Source of the DNA: Chelydra serpentina
Taxonomy: Eukaryota > Chordata > Testudines > Chelydridae
Length of the DNA stretch: 64,000 nt
Reading direction: 5' to 3'
Assembly (NCBI GenBank): GCA_037349315.1
Contig: JBAIAC010000014.1
Location: forward strand, 26,327,001-26,391,000
Part shown: piece after piece, positions 33,709-45,415 of the stretch
How positions within the stretch are numbered: position 1 is the first letter of the stretch
How the letters are laid out: each line of letters opens with the position of its first letter
Notes under the pieces: model-generated
Databases searched by the model: none
Told to the model about the DNA's origin: nothing
Seen by the model: the letters and a program-made list of their open reading frames with translations, nothing else
Made by a program: the position numbers and the translations under genes

Positions 33709-36700
33709 AATAAAATATTAAAGCTACAGGAGACTAAAACAGAAATAAGTATCCTACATTATATGAATAACCTATTGAGGAGTAAGGCTGTGATACTGCA
33801 AATACTTGCACACATGCTTAACTTTACGCGCTGCAAGTAGTCCCAATGACTTTACAGGATCAGGGCATAAAAGCATTAAAGCGTTTGTAACCAAAAAGGA
33901 TCTGTAAATACATATGTGAATTAAATTCATTTAGTATGAAAGGGGTCCCAGTGTTGGGCATCATGTACTACTTAAGTGGCATGCAGAGCCTTGTGTTTGC
34001 TTAATACACTGTGATAGATTTCACCCCTTTTGCTTAAATCTTTGAGTATTCCAGGATGCATGGTGTGCACCCAATATAGGCACTTGGTAGAGCCCTATTA
34101 CTTAAAAAAATAATTCTGGCTTTATAAAGGCATACTGCTGCATTTGCAGGGATAGCTTGGGGGAGGGGGTGACAACATATTCATTCACAATCTAAGACTT
34201 TAATAAATATCTACAAAAACTAGTGTGTGTGTTGTGTCAGACTTGTGTTATCTGCAGTTACTGCACAGCACAGCTGTACAATCCCTTAGTTAAATGTAAA
34301 GGATAAGTGTCTAAATACCTAACCATATTGCCAAAATAATCCCTTGATGTATTGCCACTAGCACTTTATTGGCAGTTAAAATAAAGAAACCGCAACTTAC
34401 AGTGACATAGGCATGATAACAGTTACATAGAATAAGTCTATTTTGCACCAACGGAACCGGCCAATGCAGGTATAGCAATAGCTTTCTCCATTTAAAAAAA
34501 AAAAAAGAAAAAAGCTACCTGCAACAACAGATTTTTGACAATAATATATACTTTACATAGATACTGAACAAGTTACAATAGCTATTAATCATGTTTTTAA
34601 AAAAGCAATGTGTAGACTAAGTTTTCATTCCATAGGGTTAGAATTTTCAGTTCATCTCTAGGTAAATATAAAGACACACATGCACACACACCCGTTCAGT
34701 ATTTGTTTTCTACGTACCGTTTCTTACATATTTCTATCTAAACACCTCTCACGTGTAAGAATTTGTGTAGTTGTTGTTCCTTATATGGCTGGATCCTGCA
34801 AGGCAAAACTAAGTTGAGGGCAGCTAAAACCTTGCAGTATTGGGCCTATACTGGATACCAAACCTAATGCATATATTATACTCGATTCTTACAGTGATAT
34901 TACTTTGCTGCCTACTAGTAAAGGCACCATCATTAACTAAATAGAGAAATATCTTTGTACATTAGAGAAGGGAGCTGAGTCAACTAAAATAAGAAGTTAA
35001 AAGTGATTTCCAGTACTATGCCTGCTCCTGAGCCCCCTGTGATATCTGTACAATCACATTTTACTATTTTTTAAATGTCTTTACTTCTCCCCGGTTGTTG
35101 TGGGAAATATCTATGCAAACAAAAGGGGAAACTGTTTATACACAAAGTGCTGTCAAATACACACAAACTAAACAAACTGGAAAAAAATGTCTTTAGTCTT
35201 TCAAGATTTGTCAAAATCTTAGGTAGCAATAATAGGTAACACTTTTCAGTCAAAAATGTTATTAACAGTGTCCCTTTAAAGGAAAATTGCAGTGCAACAC
35301 AGAAATTATTTTAATCGCTACACTGAATTACAAAGATTAAATTATCAAGGACTAAAGACAGCCACACAGACTCCCCTCTTCCTCTCCAAGCAACCAAGTT
35401 TAGTGCAATGAAGTAAATGACTCCTCCCTCTAGGTCACAGAACTGCAGTAGCACTTAAGGCTGTGATAACACTTAACTCTCCTGCTCTGCTGTGTCAAGG
35501 TCATTGTAAAGCAATGAAGTAAGCAGCCCATGTCCCACACACAAATTTGGTTGCACAGGGACATGCAAGGGGCCACCAGAGAGCTGTGCTTCACTGTGCA
35601 TAGAATCCAGACCCGTACATGGACTCTTCATATACTTCATCTCTCACCCCAACAGGACCATCCTGATTGCACTGCGTCAGCAGCCCCTAAAAAGCTGCAC
35701 TGGAGAAGGCAGGATTTCCTCCAACAAATTGCTGTTTGACTATGCTTTTAAAATTGTATTTTAAACAGAAAGCTGCTGTCTTGACAGTTCAGTGATGCTG
35801 AGTAGGACAGCAAGTATCAGCTTCTCTGTTTCAAATAACGAAATCAGAGATTTTCAGAGCTGTTGTAAAAAAAAAGTTCTATACTTAAAAAGATGATTGA
35901 ACAAATAGCTGAATACATTCTTTTTAAAAAGTTATTTCTAGCTTCCTCCCAAAAGCTTTGAGAGTCTTGTATTTCTAATCATTTCAAATGGAGAATATGA
36001 TGTTTCTGTCCTATTCTGCATCAAAATGAGCCCCTGCTGGAAAGTATAATTGAAATGTTAGACCTAACTGAGACAGACATCTTTTTTTAATTCATTTAAC
36101 AGGATATTGAAACTGATCAGTATTTCTAAAAAGCTGTGAAAATTCCTGTGTTAATATTCTTATTTAGTAAATATTTATCTATCTATCTATATTAATGTAA
36201 TAAGTCACTGGAGTTTTCCTTTAATTGCATCATTCTGAATGATGAGTGACAGGCTCATCCAACTACATCTAAAATCTGTTTTCTATGGTACGTGATTTTA
36301 AAAGTCTGAAGAAAGCAGTTACATTAAAAAACAAAAAAGCATTAAACCCATCCTGGTGGTCACTGGTTGTCCCATGACATACAGTTAAAAATAATTCCTA
36401 GCATTTCAGGGATCAAACATTATAATACACACTAGAATGATGGATCTTCATTCACAATCTAATAAGATTTCTAAACAGGTATTCATATTTTGTGATTTCA
36501 TATTAGAAATTTTATAAATATATGGAGCTCAAGTCTGCAAGTCTCTCTGCCCACAAAGGTCCCATTAAATCAATGGACATTTAAAAAAAAAAAAAAAGAT
36601 AAAATCTCTTGAAGTATCGATGATTAATAAAATGTAAATACTATTAAATTTTCTAAAATATATTAGTTACACACACATTATGTAGAAACAAATATGAGCA

Positions 36701-37480
36701 GAGAATAATGTCAGTTTTCCTCTATACAGATAGTATTTTTAATCCACTTAGTAGTAACATCCTCAAAGCTGAGACAAAGGAATTTCCATTGATGCCAGAA
36801 GTCCAATAGTGTCTTTCTTTATATCCAAATAAAAATGCTTCTAACTCAGAAGACATCCCATCATGTAAGTTAAAAAATGCTTCCCAAAAAATGGAAGCCA
36901 ACATCTGAACTTTGATATCTATTTTGCTGAATAGTAATAGTAAAAGCTGTTATCTAACATAGGGTCAGATTCATTCTTTTGAAGACAATAGAGTTGCACC
37001 CATCTACCCACATGAACTTTTGTTGGGTTGTTTGCTTTCCATCCACTTTCCTAGCCCCTTTCCTTCCTCCCCACCCAAACTACGTTGCTAATCAGCTTCC
37101 CTTAGGTTAGTGGAGATCTTTTCAGCATACACCCTCTTGTTGTTAATGGCCAGTAGGGGCCAGTGATGCAACAGCACAAATTCACCCCCCCTCCATTCCA
37201 GGTACTGCAAGATATCCACAATCCAATCCAAACTGAGTAAAGGAACAAGCTCAACATTAAGAACCAATTCCCCTGTACGCTATCAACACATTTCTAGTTC
37301 TGTGCCAAGAAGCTTTCATATTTTTGTGTTCACCAGGGTTTGTGCACATTAGGTGCTGCTAACACTGGAATTTACTTTTATATCTAAAAAGTAGCAAGAA
37401 TCCAAAGCTGCTAACACTAACACACACACACGGAAAATGGCTTTCCATCTTCTCTATGAAATTCTAGATGATGTAGAAGG

Positions 37481-37494
37481 GGGGGGGGGGGGGG
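37481..37494. repeat. Poly-G run
   Basis: A run of about 14 G in the probable SLC7A2 3' UTR. It could form a G-quadruplex on the plus strand and is a likely site of length error. Confidence 0.9.
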
Positions 37495-38177
37495 AGGACC
37501 CAGACTTTGCAAATAGATATATTTCAAATTTAAATCCTATCATCCCTAAAGATACCCTGTCAGGATTGAAAATAAATATATTTAAATAAAAGCTTTGCCT
37601 CCATGTATGTCCACCCTCCTCCTCTCTGTGCAAGGAACTCTAGTACCATAGGCATTTGTTTTCTTGTCAAGAAGCAATGTATGAAATAGACCCAACCCCC
37701 CTCCCCCCCGGGCTTATGCATATGATGGATGAGGAGGAAGAGGAAATTTAGCTGTGAAGAAGAAAGCTTTTAGTAATGCTATACATAAGTACTAATTACA
37801 GAAATTCCCACTGAGTTCAATAGAGCCAGGATTTCACTCTATGATGTCCCACACATTATGTCCCAGTTGATTTACAGGCAAATAAGAGTAGGTCTGCTTT
37901 TGAATTTTTCCTTTAGCACGTGGAGTAACTTTGGAAGGAAAAAAATTCAGATGTGACTTTATATGAAACAAAATAATATTCTTGAATACTGTTCCTACAG
38001 TGTATCATTGCTCATAAGCATCTTCATCGTCTGAATTATGCATATCTACTTACTGGTAAGGATAACTGAACATCTCCTTACTACTTTGATATAAATATAT
38101 TGTACTCTACTTTGTTTAAAGTGTCTGATTTATACTGTTACCATTTGTAAACAAGCGTTGTAGAATATTCTCTAGAC

Positions 38178-38552
38178 CAGTGGTTTTCAATCTTTTTTCA
38201 TTTGAAGACCCCTAAAAATTTTGAATGGAGGTGTGGACCCCTTTGGAAATTCAACCTGTGGTCTGCGGACCCCTACCCTAGACGTTTTACACTGAAAACT
38301 GACTGAACAGAATACAACTATAAATGTTGCACGTGCTCGGCACAGTATTTGATGCGTGAAGGGCGCTAAACTGTGGGTTTCTATGGTAACGGTAACACTT
38401 CCAGGATTGACCTGTAGATGGGGGTATTCACATACTTTTGATTGATCAGAAAACCGGAATTCCTTTTCTGGGATCTAAAACTTGATTTCCATAGTAACCT
38501 TTCATGGACCCTTTAACATAGTCTGCAGACCCCCAGGAGTTGAAAACCACTG
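38178..38552. mobile_element. hAT element, 375 bp, 8-bp TSD ctctagac
   Basis: The termini cagtggttttcaa and ttgaaaaccactg are perfect inverted repeats. An exact 8-bp duplication, ctctagac, abuts them at 38170-38177 and 38553-38560. The internal sequence is non-coding. A shorter relative lies at about 57540-57675. Confidence 0.9.
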
Positions 38553-39148
38553 CTCTAGACCTACTCCTAAGTAATCTCCCATTAGTTCCCTGTAAAGCAA
38601 TAAGAAGGAATTCAATATTTTAATGATCAAAGAGTACGGTCACTTTGTTATTCATGATACCTTATCAGATCGTGACAAAGTATTTTAACGAACAGGGATA
38701 AGAAGTACACATGAAAAGCAGCTGCTTTCATCATAAAATGTAAAATGTTCAGGGCCCTCTTTTTAAGCAATCCTAAAATTCTTTATACTTTGTGATCACC
38801 AATTAATTGTATATAATTGTGCAACCAAAACACCCCCAAATTTTAGCATAGCAAAGGTACAGTTATCCCCTTGGAAGTCTGTCCTTCCCCTGATCTTCCT
38901 TGATGTTTTCATCTGGGATATCAATTAACCACCGAAGAAAGTCTTCATGTTACTGGATCTGAAGTATCCAAGAGGAATTAGCAGCTAGTCCAACATGTCA
39001 GCCACACTTTGTGGTAGGCACTTTCCAGATGCACAAATATAAATTACTATTAATCTGCTGGCAGCTACCTTTTGACAATTTCGTTCAGCAACTACATTCG
39101 GTCACAGTTCTACTTAAAAGACATGCATGTTAAGGTTGTTTGCAAACA

Positions 39149-39333
39149 TTAACATTCACTTGTCCTTTCATGTGTAATAAACTGAGCATTTTCATTTGCA
39201 TGTTCATCTGCTTCTTCCACAGGGTTCTTTTCCTGTATTCCACTATTTTCTGAGCAAGTATCTTCGTCTTCCTCATCTCTAGGATGACCTTCAAGACTGT
39301 GTCTGATGCCATATGCAAAGTAAATAAAGAAGC
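39149..39333 (-). CDS. SLC7A2: SLC7A2 last coding exon with stop codon
   Basis: This 185-nt exon encodes FFIYFAYGIRHSLEGHPRDE, then an acidic cytoplasmic tail and the C-terminus THERTSEC followed by a stop at 39151-39149. The tail is shorter than in human CAT-2 and contains runs of Glu and Asn. The acceptor is ttttggaag|GC, with a weak pyrimidine tract. The C-terminal xHExTSEx pattern matches the human end (HEKTSEF). Confidence 0.94.
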
Positions 39334-39917
39334 CTTCCAAAACAAAAACAAATACTTAATAGTTTTTTTCAGGCAAATAGTGCATTAAAAGTGATTCCCA
39401 ACCCCCTGGATAACTGAACCTGTTTACCTGAACATTTCCCTGCCTCTGGTATGCAAATTACTACTAGTACTTTGTGCCTGGTAATGTAGCTCTTCCCTAC
39501 ATTAAAGACAACTGGCAGTGCTGGCCCCCAGTGCAACATTTCTGTCTATTTCCCAGTCATTTGTGTATGCTCTTATCTGCATTGGTGATGGGTGAGTGCT
39601 GCGTGTAATTCATGACTTCAATACAATTTTGGAGCACCAAAACTGACTTTGCGGTTAATGTATCTTTCTACAATTCAAAAGTACTGCCGTTCAGAGGAGA
39701 ATGCTAGATAGAGTAGTAGGAAATAGATATAGTAGTTGCAAATACTCCTCTCTCTACAATTTTGATTATAATTATTAGAAAAATATTGATCTTACATCAT
39801 TTTCTCCCCATGTTTTCTGGCCTGGCTTACACATACACAGTCTGTACCAACTTAAGTAAACTGATTTAGAAACTGAGCTAGTTAAATCAGTGCAAACTCT
39901 TAGTGTGAATACTCTTA

Positions 39918-41207
39918 GGCCTGGTCTACAGTACGCGATTGTATCAGAATTAGCCGCGTTATATGGAATTAAAACTAAATCCGTCCACACAACCAACCCG
40001 GTTTTGTCAACTTAAAGGGCTCTTAAAACTGGTTTCTGTACTCCACCTCGGCAAGGGGAATAGCACTAAAATTGACATAGCTGTTCCGGATTTGAGGTAC
40101 TGTGGACGCAATTCGACGGTATTGGCCTCTGGGAGGTATCCCAGAATGCTACATTGTGACTGCTCTGGACAGCACTTTCAACTCAGATGCACTAGCCAGG
40201 TAATCAGCAGGGCCGGCTCCAGGCACCAGCCCACCAAGCACACGCTTGGGGCGGCACCTGCGGGGGTGCGGTGCCGCCCCAACCCAATCTTCCCGGCCGC
40301 ACTCCCAGCCGGGGGAGCGGGGCGGTGGGCCTGCCGCCCTCCCCACCGGCGCCCCGGCCAGGGCAGCGGGGCTGCGGAGCCTGCCGCGCTCCACGCCGGA
40401 GCCCTGGCCCGGGGGGGGGGGGGGGGGGGGGGGCAGCGGGGCCGCGGAGCCTGCCGCCCTCCCCGCCGGAGCCCCGGCCGGGGGGGTAGCAGGGCCATGG
40501 AGCCTGCCGCCCTCCCCGCCGGAGCCCCGGCCAGGGCAGCGGGGCTGCGGGGCCCGCCGCCCTCCCCACCGGAGCCCCGGCCGGGGGGGGCAGCGGGGCC
40601 GTGGAGCCTGCCGCCCTCCCCACCGGAGCCCCAGCCAGGGCAGCGGGGCCTACCGTCCACCCCACCGGAGCCCCCGGCCGGGGCGCCAGCAGGGCCTGCT
40701 GCGCTCCCCGCCGGGGCGCCAGCGGGGCCTGCCGCGCTCCCCGCCGGGGCGCCAGCGGGGCCTGCCGCACTCCCCGCTGGAGCCCCAGCCGGGGCCACTG
40801 GGCGGGGCGGCGGGCAGCTTTTTTGCCTGCGGCGGCAAAAAAGCCAGAGCCGGCCCTGGTAATCAGGAAAAGCCCCGGGAACTTCTGAATTTCATTTCCT
40901 TCAGTCCCAGAATCACAAAAGAGCTCCAAACGGGAGGTACTGGATCCGATCACAGTATGGGGAGAAAATCTGTGCAGGCAGAACTCTGTTAAAAAAAACA
41001 GAATGCCAATGGGCAGCGGAGACTGCGGGGACTGAGAGATAGCTACCCACAGTGCACCGCTCCGAGAGTCAATGCTAGCCACGGTACTGTGGACGCACTC
41101 CGCTGAATTAACGCACTTAGTGGGACACACACAATCGACTGTATAAAATCTCTTCAGAAAAATTGACTTCTATAAATTCGACCTAATTTCGTACTGTAGA
41201 CGTACCC
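39918..41207. mobile_element. Harbinger-like MITE with nested hAT, TSD TTA
   Basis: The left end ggcctggtctacagtacg and the complement of the right end (gggtacgtctacagtacg) form terminal repeats. TTA flanks both sides (39915-39917 and 41208-41210). The interior (39940-40199 and 40867-41207) is a typical non-coding MITE body with cgcaattcgacggtatt and tgtggacgcactccgctgaa. It has been split by the hAT insertion at 40208-40858. Confidence 0.8.
40208..40858. mobile_element. GC-rich hAT MITE, 651 bp, nested, TSD gtaatcag
   Basis: The left end cagggccggctcc and the complement of the right end (cagggccggctct) form inverted repeats. They are flanked by the 8-bp duplication gtaatcag at 40200-40207 and 40859-40866. 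The interior is an extremely GC-rich tandem array. Units of roughly 50-60 bp end in ggagccccggcc (40320-40680), followed by exactly three 33-bp units beginning ggggcgccagc (40680, 40713, 40746). The long open frames on both strands (up to about 300 codons) follow from these periods and are not genes. A related element lies at 52868-53152. Confidence 0.88.
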
Positions 41208-41312
41208 TTACATTGGTTTAACCAACTTAAGCTACATCAATATAAAGCACTTTCTTAAACCAATTTAAAAAAACTGTCCATATAAATGATATGCACTGAT
41301 TTAACTAACTCG

Positions 41313-41613
41313 GGGTACATCTATACTACCCGCAAAATCAGCGGGTAGTAATCGGGCTATTGGGGATCGATTTATCGCGTCTCATCTAGATGCGATAAAT
41401 CGATCCCAGAAGCGCTCTCTGTCAACTCCGGAAGTCCTGCTCGGCGAGAGGAGGAAGCGCAGTCGATGGGGGAGTGAGCCTGCGCCACGTGGACCCGATG
41501 TAAGTAAAATTACTTTCGATCTAGGAAACGTTGACTTCAGCTACGCTATTCTCGTAGCTGAAGTTGCATATCCTAGATCGATCCCCCCACACACACACAG
41601 TTTAGACCAGCCC
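41313..41613. mobile_element. MITE of the 'ggctggtccacacta' family, copy 2, inverted
   Basis: Reverse-complement match of the element at 5635-5915. The shared blocks are gatcgatttatcgcgtct near 41366-41383, cagctac..gtagctgaagt near 41538-41568, and tagatcgatcc near the right end. The right end abuts a short CA repeat (41587-41600). It is non-coding. Confidence 0.65.
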
Positions 41614-42303
41614 TCAGTTTCTAAACCAATTTTGTTAAAATCAGTGCTACTGGTATGTGTGTGTGTGAACAAAGCCTACATAGATTTCTCATTCTCTGCC
41701 ACTACACTCACTGAATCCCAGCTAATCTTTCAGCAGCATTTTGACACAACAACCATTTTCAACTCTCATTTTGTATTTACCAGCTAGCAAGTGTGAAACG
41801 GACGGGTGGGGCATAATAGGCACCTATATAAGACAAAGCCCCGAATATAGGGACTGTTCCTATAAAATCAGGATATCGGGTCACCCTAATTTACCAAAAC
41901 AAATCCTGATAATATGTTAAATATTCCCTGTTTGGATTTTGTAACCACAAAGTGAGTTGAAATTGCTGCCTCCGAAATAGAGTAGGCAGAAAAGATTTAC
42001 CAAACTCAATGTTAATGCTTTCCAGGCCTACATGTACATCACCTCTATTTGGAAGATAGCAGTAAGCTAACTGGAATTAGTCCTGTAGGTTTTACGACTC
42101 CTGCTACCTCACAACTGCACGTGCAGTTTTGGCAGCAGATGCATACATCTTCTGAGGTATGTTTTTGTTTTGACTAGTGATATCATTTGACATTTATTGA
42201 AACAAAGCTTTTTATTTGAATAGTTAAAAGATGATTAAATCATTCCTAGAAAGAACCACAAGAGAACCATCAATCCTAATGTAAACAGTTATAAAGTACC
42301 TAC

Positions 42304-42412
42304 CAAAAGCCATCCACAAGCTAAATCTGATCCAAGTCTCTCCACTTAACTGTACCATCAAGTAAATATTCACCAAGATACTGAAGGATGGCAAAAATGG
42401 CAAGAATGGAAC
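42304..42412 (-). CDS. SLC7A2: SLC7A2 exon: [19 protein letters not shown] segment
   Basis: This 109-nt exon encodes [20 protein letters not shown] and [16 protein letters not shown]. The motif [15 protein letters not shown] is a hallmark of CAT transporters near the last membrane helices. The acceptor is tcccttag|G and the donor is TTTTG|GTAGGT. Confidence 0.95.
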
Positions 42413-43491
42413 CTAAGGGAAAATAGTTTATAAGACAGTAATGTTTTTCAAACCTTTCCGCACACTAAATGGCACATTTCAGTTTTGTAACACAAATAAA
42501 GGGACTGGCAGACCCACTCACCAGTGAGAGCAAGACACTTTTCCGGTTTACTGTAAGGTTTAATCACTAGTTTCTGCAAAACTTACGCTTTCATTTTTAA
42601 AAAAAGTTTTGGTCCCTACAGCTGCAAAGAAAACCTTGTCAATTTGCACTGAACATACAGCAATGCAGTGCTGAATTCCTGAATTAATCTAGGTGGGCAG
42701 CCTGAAACAATACTTATTTTATTGATTTAAATTTATATTCAACAGCCTTTACCCACAGCTCTCAGCACACTTTATAAATAATTAAAAGGGATAAATAACA
42801 TGCCTCAATAAAAAAGCACACTCAATTTATATCCCCGTCCTTCCCAAACACCCTACAAAATAGCCTCCCATACCTCATCCCATCACTCAGCTCATCTCCA
42901 CTTTCCTAACTGCCCATTAAAAAAAAAATCCTTGTAGTATATGTGAAAAACTTATCCATGCTCCAAGGAATCATGGCACACAGTCCAAGCAACTGGGTTT
43001 TTGTGCTAAACTGCTCCTCCAGGGCTGGGAGGAAGGAACTCTTCCCTCTAAGTTACAGGCTCTGTAGCAGTGAAGCCACCTTCAATTGCTATCCCAACCT
43101 TAGGGCTGAAATGGCCTCTATGCTGTTTGCCCCAGCACACCCAAATGGTAGGGAATAGCTGGTGGATCTCTGTACTAGGCAATTTACCAGCCAATACCAC
43201 CAATCAGTGGTGTGCAGCACTGCGGTGTGGAAGGGGTATGGTGCACCCTATGCAAGGCCTCCTCATCCAGTCTGCAGTGATATCATACCAGAATTGATCT
43301 GAGACGGTCTAGACAATGGGGTGGAAAAAATGCCTATGACCTGTCTACACTAGCACTGTCACTATCACCAATGGAGGTCCAATAGTGCAATGGTGAGACA
43401 CTGTCTGAAAAACACAAGCACAGCCCCAGCCCCACACACAGTTTTATTAAAAGAAATGTAAACTCTGCATTATTTATGTTAACTTACTCAC
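42413..43491. other. SLC7A2 intron
   Basis: AT-rich. Near 43335-43400 a fragment resembling a MITE end (cctgtctacactagcactg) is present. No other feature was seen. Confidence 0.5.
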
Positions 43492-43658
43492 CATAAAGGC
43501 CACTTTCTGCTGGCTCTGAGGCTGCCTCCAAATGATGAGAACTATGACTATGAAGAGTACTACCAACATAACAAGAAGACCAATGCTCCAAGGCTCCATA
43601 TTAGCAATAAAATGAATCCCATATGTGGTCAGAACACTCAACCCACATACCAGAAAAG
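43492..43658 (-). CDS. SLC7A2: SLC7A2 exon: LSVLTTYGIHFI segment
   Basis: This 167-nt exon encodes FLVCGLSVLTTYGIHFIANM, then hydrophobic GLLVMLVVLFIVIVLIIWRQ and PQSQQKVAFM. The last motif matches the CAT family precisely (QxxxxQQKVAFM). The acceptor is tcacgcag|CT and the donor is TTATG|GTGAGT. Confidence 0.95.
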
Positions 43659-44030
43659 CTGCGTGAAAAAGAAAATAAGAATTGGAAGGAAGTCAAACCT
43701 TTCAAAACGGTTTAAATAAACATGCAACTTAATCTGATAAAGCAGATCTTTACCAGTAGAGATATTATCTGATGTTAAAATGAAAAAATTCTGTTTTGAC
43801 AAGAAAACACTTTATTCTGCCTTATTTTTGATTGAAGGAAAATAAATAAGGTTATGGAACAAACTATAAAAATCTGTTTTCCTAGCAGAATACTTCATAT
43901 CTGACATTCGTGAGAAGGTATTTTAGGATGTTACCATTGGATGTGAACTTTTGTTCTGCTTAATTAAATTCCACTATTTATGGAACTTAATTTGAATGTA
44001 TTGTACTTATTTGAGTATCTGTAGACTTAC
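43659..44030. other. SLC7A2 intron (372 bp)
   Basis: AT-rich intron sequence with no repeat or gene recognised. Confidence 0.6.
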
Positions 44031-44221
44031 CTAATAGACCCACCAAAAAGCTAACAGTAGTAGCAGACTGCTCTGTAGGCAAACTGGATGGATTCATCAA
44101 TGTCTGAAGACTGAAGCGGTGCCCTTGAAGCATACTAATTTGAGATTTCCTTTCTGATCCTGTCAGAGCCTCTTTCTCTGGAGAATATTTTGGTTGCTCA
44201 TAGGTTAAATTGGGTTGGTAC
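44031..44221 (-). CDS. SLC7A2: SLC7A2 exon: cytoplasmic loop
   Basis: This 191-nt exon encodes YQPNLTYEQPKYSPEKEALT, then a Ser/Lys-rich segment ERKSQISMLQGHRFSLQTLM and QSATTVSFLVGLL, the start of the next membrane segment. The loop shows more changes from mammalian CAT-2 than the surrounding exons, as expected for an intracellular region. The acceptor is gtggatag|G and the donor is TTAG|GTAAGT. Confidence 0.95.
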
Positions 44222-44423
44222 CTATCCACAAATAAATAGATATTTATATACAAGACTGTAACAAGTAAAGAAGTTAACCTTGTGGTGGGGGTTGAAGGAG
44301 GATGGTTATAAATACCACAGCAGTCTCCAATGATTCCACTCTACACTAGTGGCTACAATAAAAAATTAAGTCCGCTCTTGCAAAATTCATGTGGCATCCC
44401 TTCTATCTTTTTTTATTTCTAGG

Positions 44424-44500
44424 TCGGGGGGGCCAACCTGTGGCTCCGGAGCCACATGCGGCTCTTCAGAAGTTAATATGTGGCTCCTAGGCACTGACTC
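44424..44500. mobile_element. Truncated hAT end related to 11512-11866
   Basis: The phrase ggccaacctgtggctc...gcggctcttcagaagt is shared with the left part of the element at 11512-11866. Only one end is present; it then stops abruptly beside the LINE fragment. Confidence 0.6.
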
Positions 44501-44504
44501 CAGG

Positions 44505-45415
44505 TCATTCATGAATATGTTGACTATTACTGGTTCCAGTACAGACCACTGGGGGACATCACTATTTAACTCTCTCCATTCTGAAAACTGCTAATTTATT
44601 CCTACCCTTTGTTTCCAATCTTTTAACCTGTTACCAATCCATGAGAGGATCTTCCCTCTTATTCCATGACAGATTACTTTGCTAAAGAGCCTTTGGTGAA
44701 GGCCCTTATCAAAAGCTTTCTGAAAATCTAAGTACACTATATCTACTGGATCCCCCAACAAGTCCACATACTTGTTGACTCCCTCAAAGATTGGCGAGGC
44801 ATGGTTTACCTTTACAAAAACCATGTTGACTCTTCCCAACAAATTATGTTCATCTATGTGTCTGACAATTTTTTTCTTTACTATAGTTTCAACCAGTTTG
44901 CCCAGTACTGAAGTCAGGCTAACCGGCCTGTAATTGCTTGGATTGTCTCTGGAGCCCTTTAAAAAAATTAACATAAGAAAATAAGAATGGCCGTACTGGG
45001 TCAGACCAAAGGTCCATCCAGCCCAGTATCCTGTCCACCGACAGTGGCCAATGCCAGGTGCGCCGCAGTGAGTGGACCTAACAGGTAATGATCAAGTGAT
45101 CTCTCTCCTGCCATCCAGCACCCCCCTCTGACAAACAGAGGCTAAGGACACCATTCCTTACCCATCCTGGTTAATTAGTGTTATATTAGCTATCCTCCAG
45201 TCATCTGGTACAAAAGCTGATTTAAATGGTAGGTTACAAACTACAGTTAGTAGTTCTGCAATTTCATATTTTAGTTCCTTCAGAACTATTCTTGGGTGAA
45301 TACCATCTGGTCCTGCTGACTTGGTTCCAAAACCTCCTCTAATGACACCTCAGTCTGGGGCAGTTCCTCAGATTTTTCCAGACCTTACTGATTCTGGTTT
45401 GGGGAAATCCCAACC
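44505..45415 (-). mobile_element. CR1-group LINE fragment (minus strand)
   Basis: On the minus strand 44591-44974 encodes SNYRPVSLTSVLGKLVETIV, DPVDIVYLDFQKAFDK and other parts of the reverse transcriptase palm of the same family as 23470-24860. The upstream half (45172-45415) contains the preceding part of the frame, decayed. At 44974-45172 it is interrupted by a second repeat. Confidence 0.8.
44974..45172 (-). repeat. CR1-like 3' tail element nested in the LINE
   Basis: The plus strand reads aagaatggccgtactgggtcagaccaaaggtcc...tcctgtccaccgacagtggccaatgccagg. It is the reverse complement of the type seen at 55085-55262. The LINE reading resumes on both sides, so this is a later insertion. 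Confidence 0.65.

Larger units (their letters stand above)
32250..39148 (-). other. SLC7A2: Probable SLC7A2 3' untranslated region and flank
   Basis: Downstream of the stop codon the minus strand runs for about 6.9 kb with unusually few repeats, apart from a CR1 (33000-33708) and a hAT element (38178-38552). SLC7A2 messages are known to have long 3' UTRs. Candidate polyadenylation hexamers AATAAA on the minus strand lie at 34365-34370 and 32258-32263. The latter is followed by T/GT-rich sequence. The true end cannot be set without transcript data. Confidence 0.4.
39334..42303. other. SLC7A2 intron before the last exon
   Basis: It is occupied by the Harbinger-like element 39918-41207 (with a nested hAT), by the MITE at 41313-41613 and by a fragment at about 41810-41890. 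That fragment is a truncated relative of the 128-bp hAT at 58624-58751. The rest is AT-rich with nothing recognised. Confidence 0.7.

Noticed and set aside
40680..40778. Three 33-bp units as a possible CRISPR-like repeat
   Set aside because: The units are directly adjacent with no unique spacers, and the genome is vertebrate; it is a minisatellite.
39963..41130. Open frames of up to 308 codons on both strands, rich in Ala, Pro, Gly and Arg
   Set aside because: They arise from a GC-rich tandem array with units divisible by three inside a hAT MITE with exact target duplications; no homology or splice signals.
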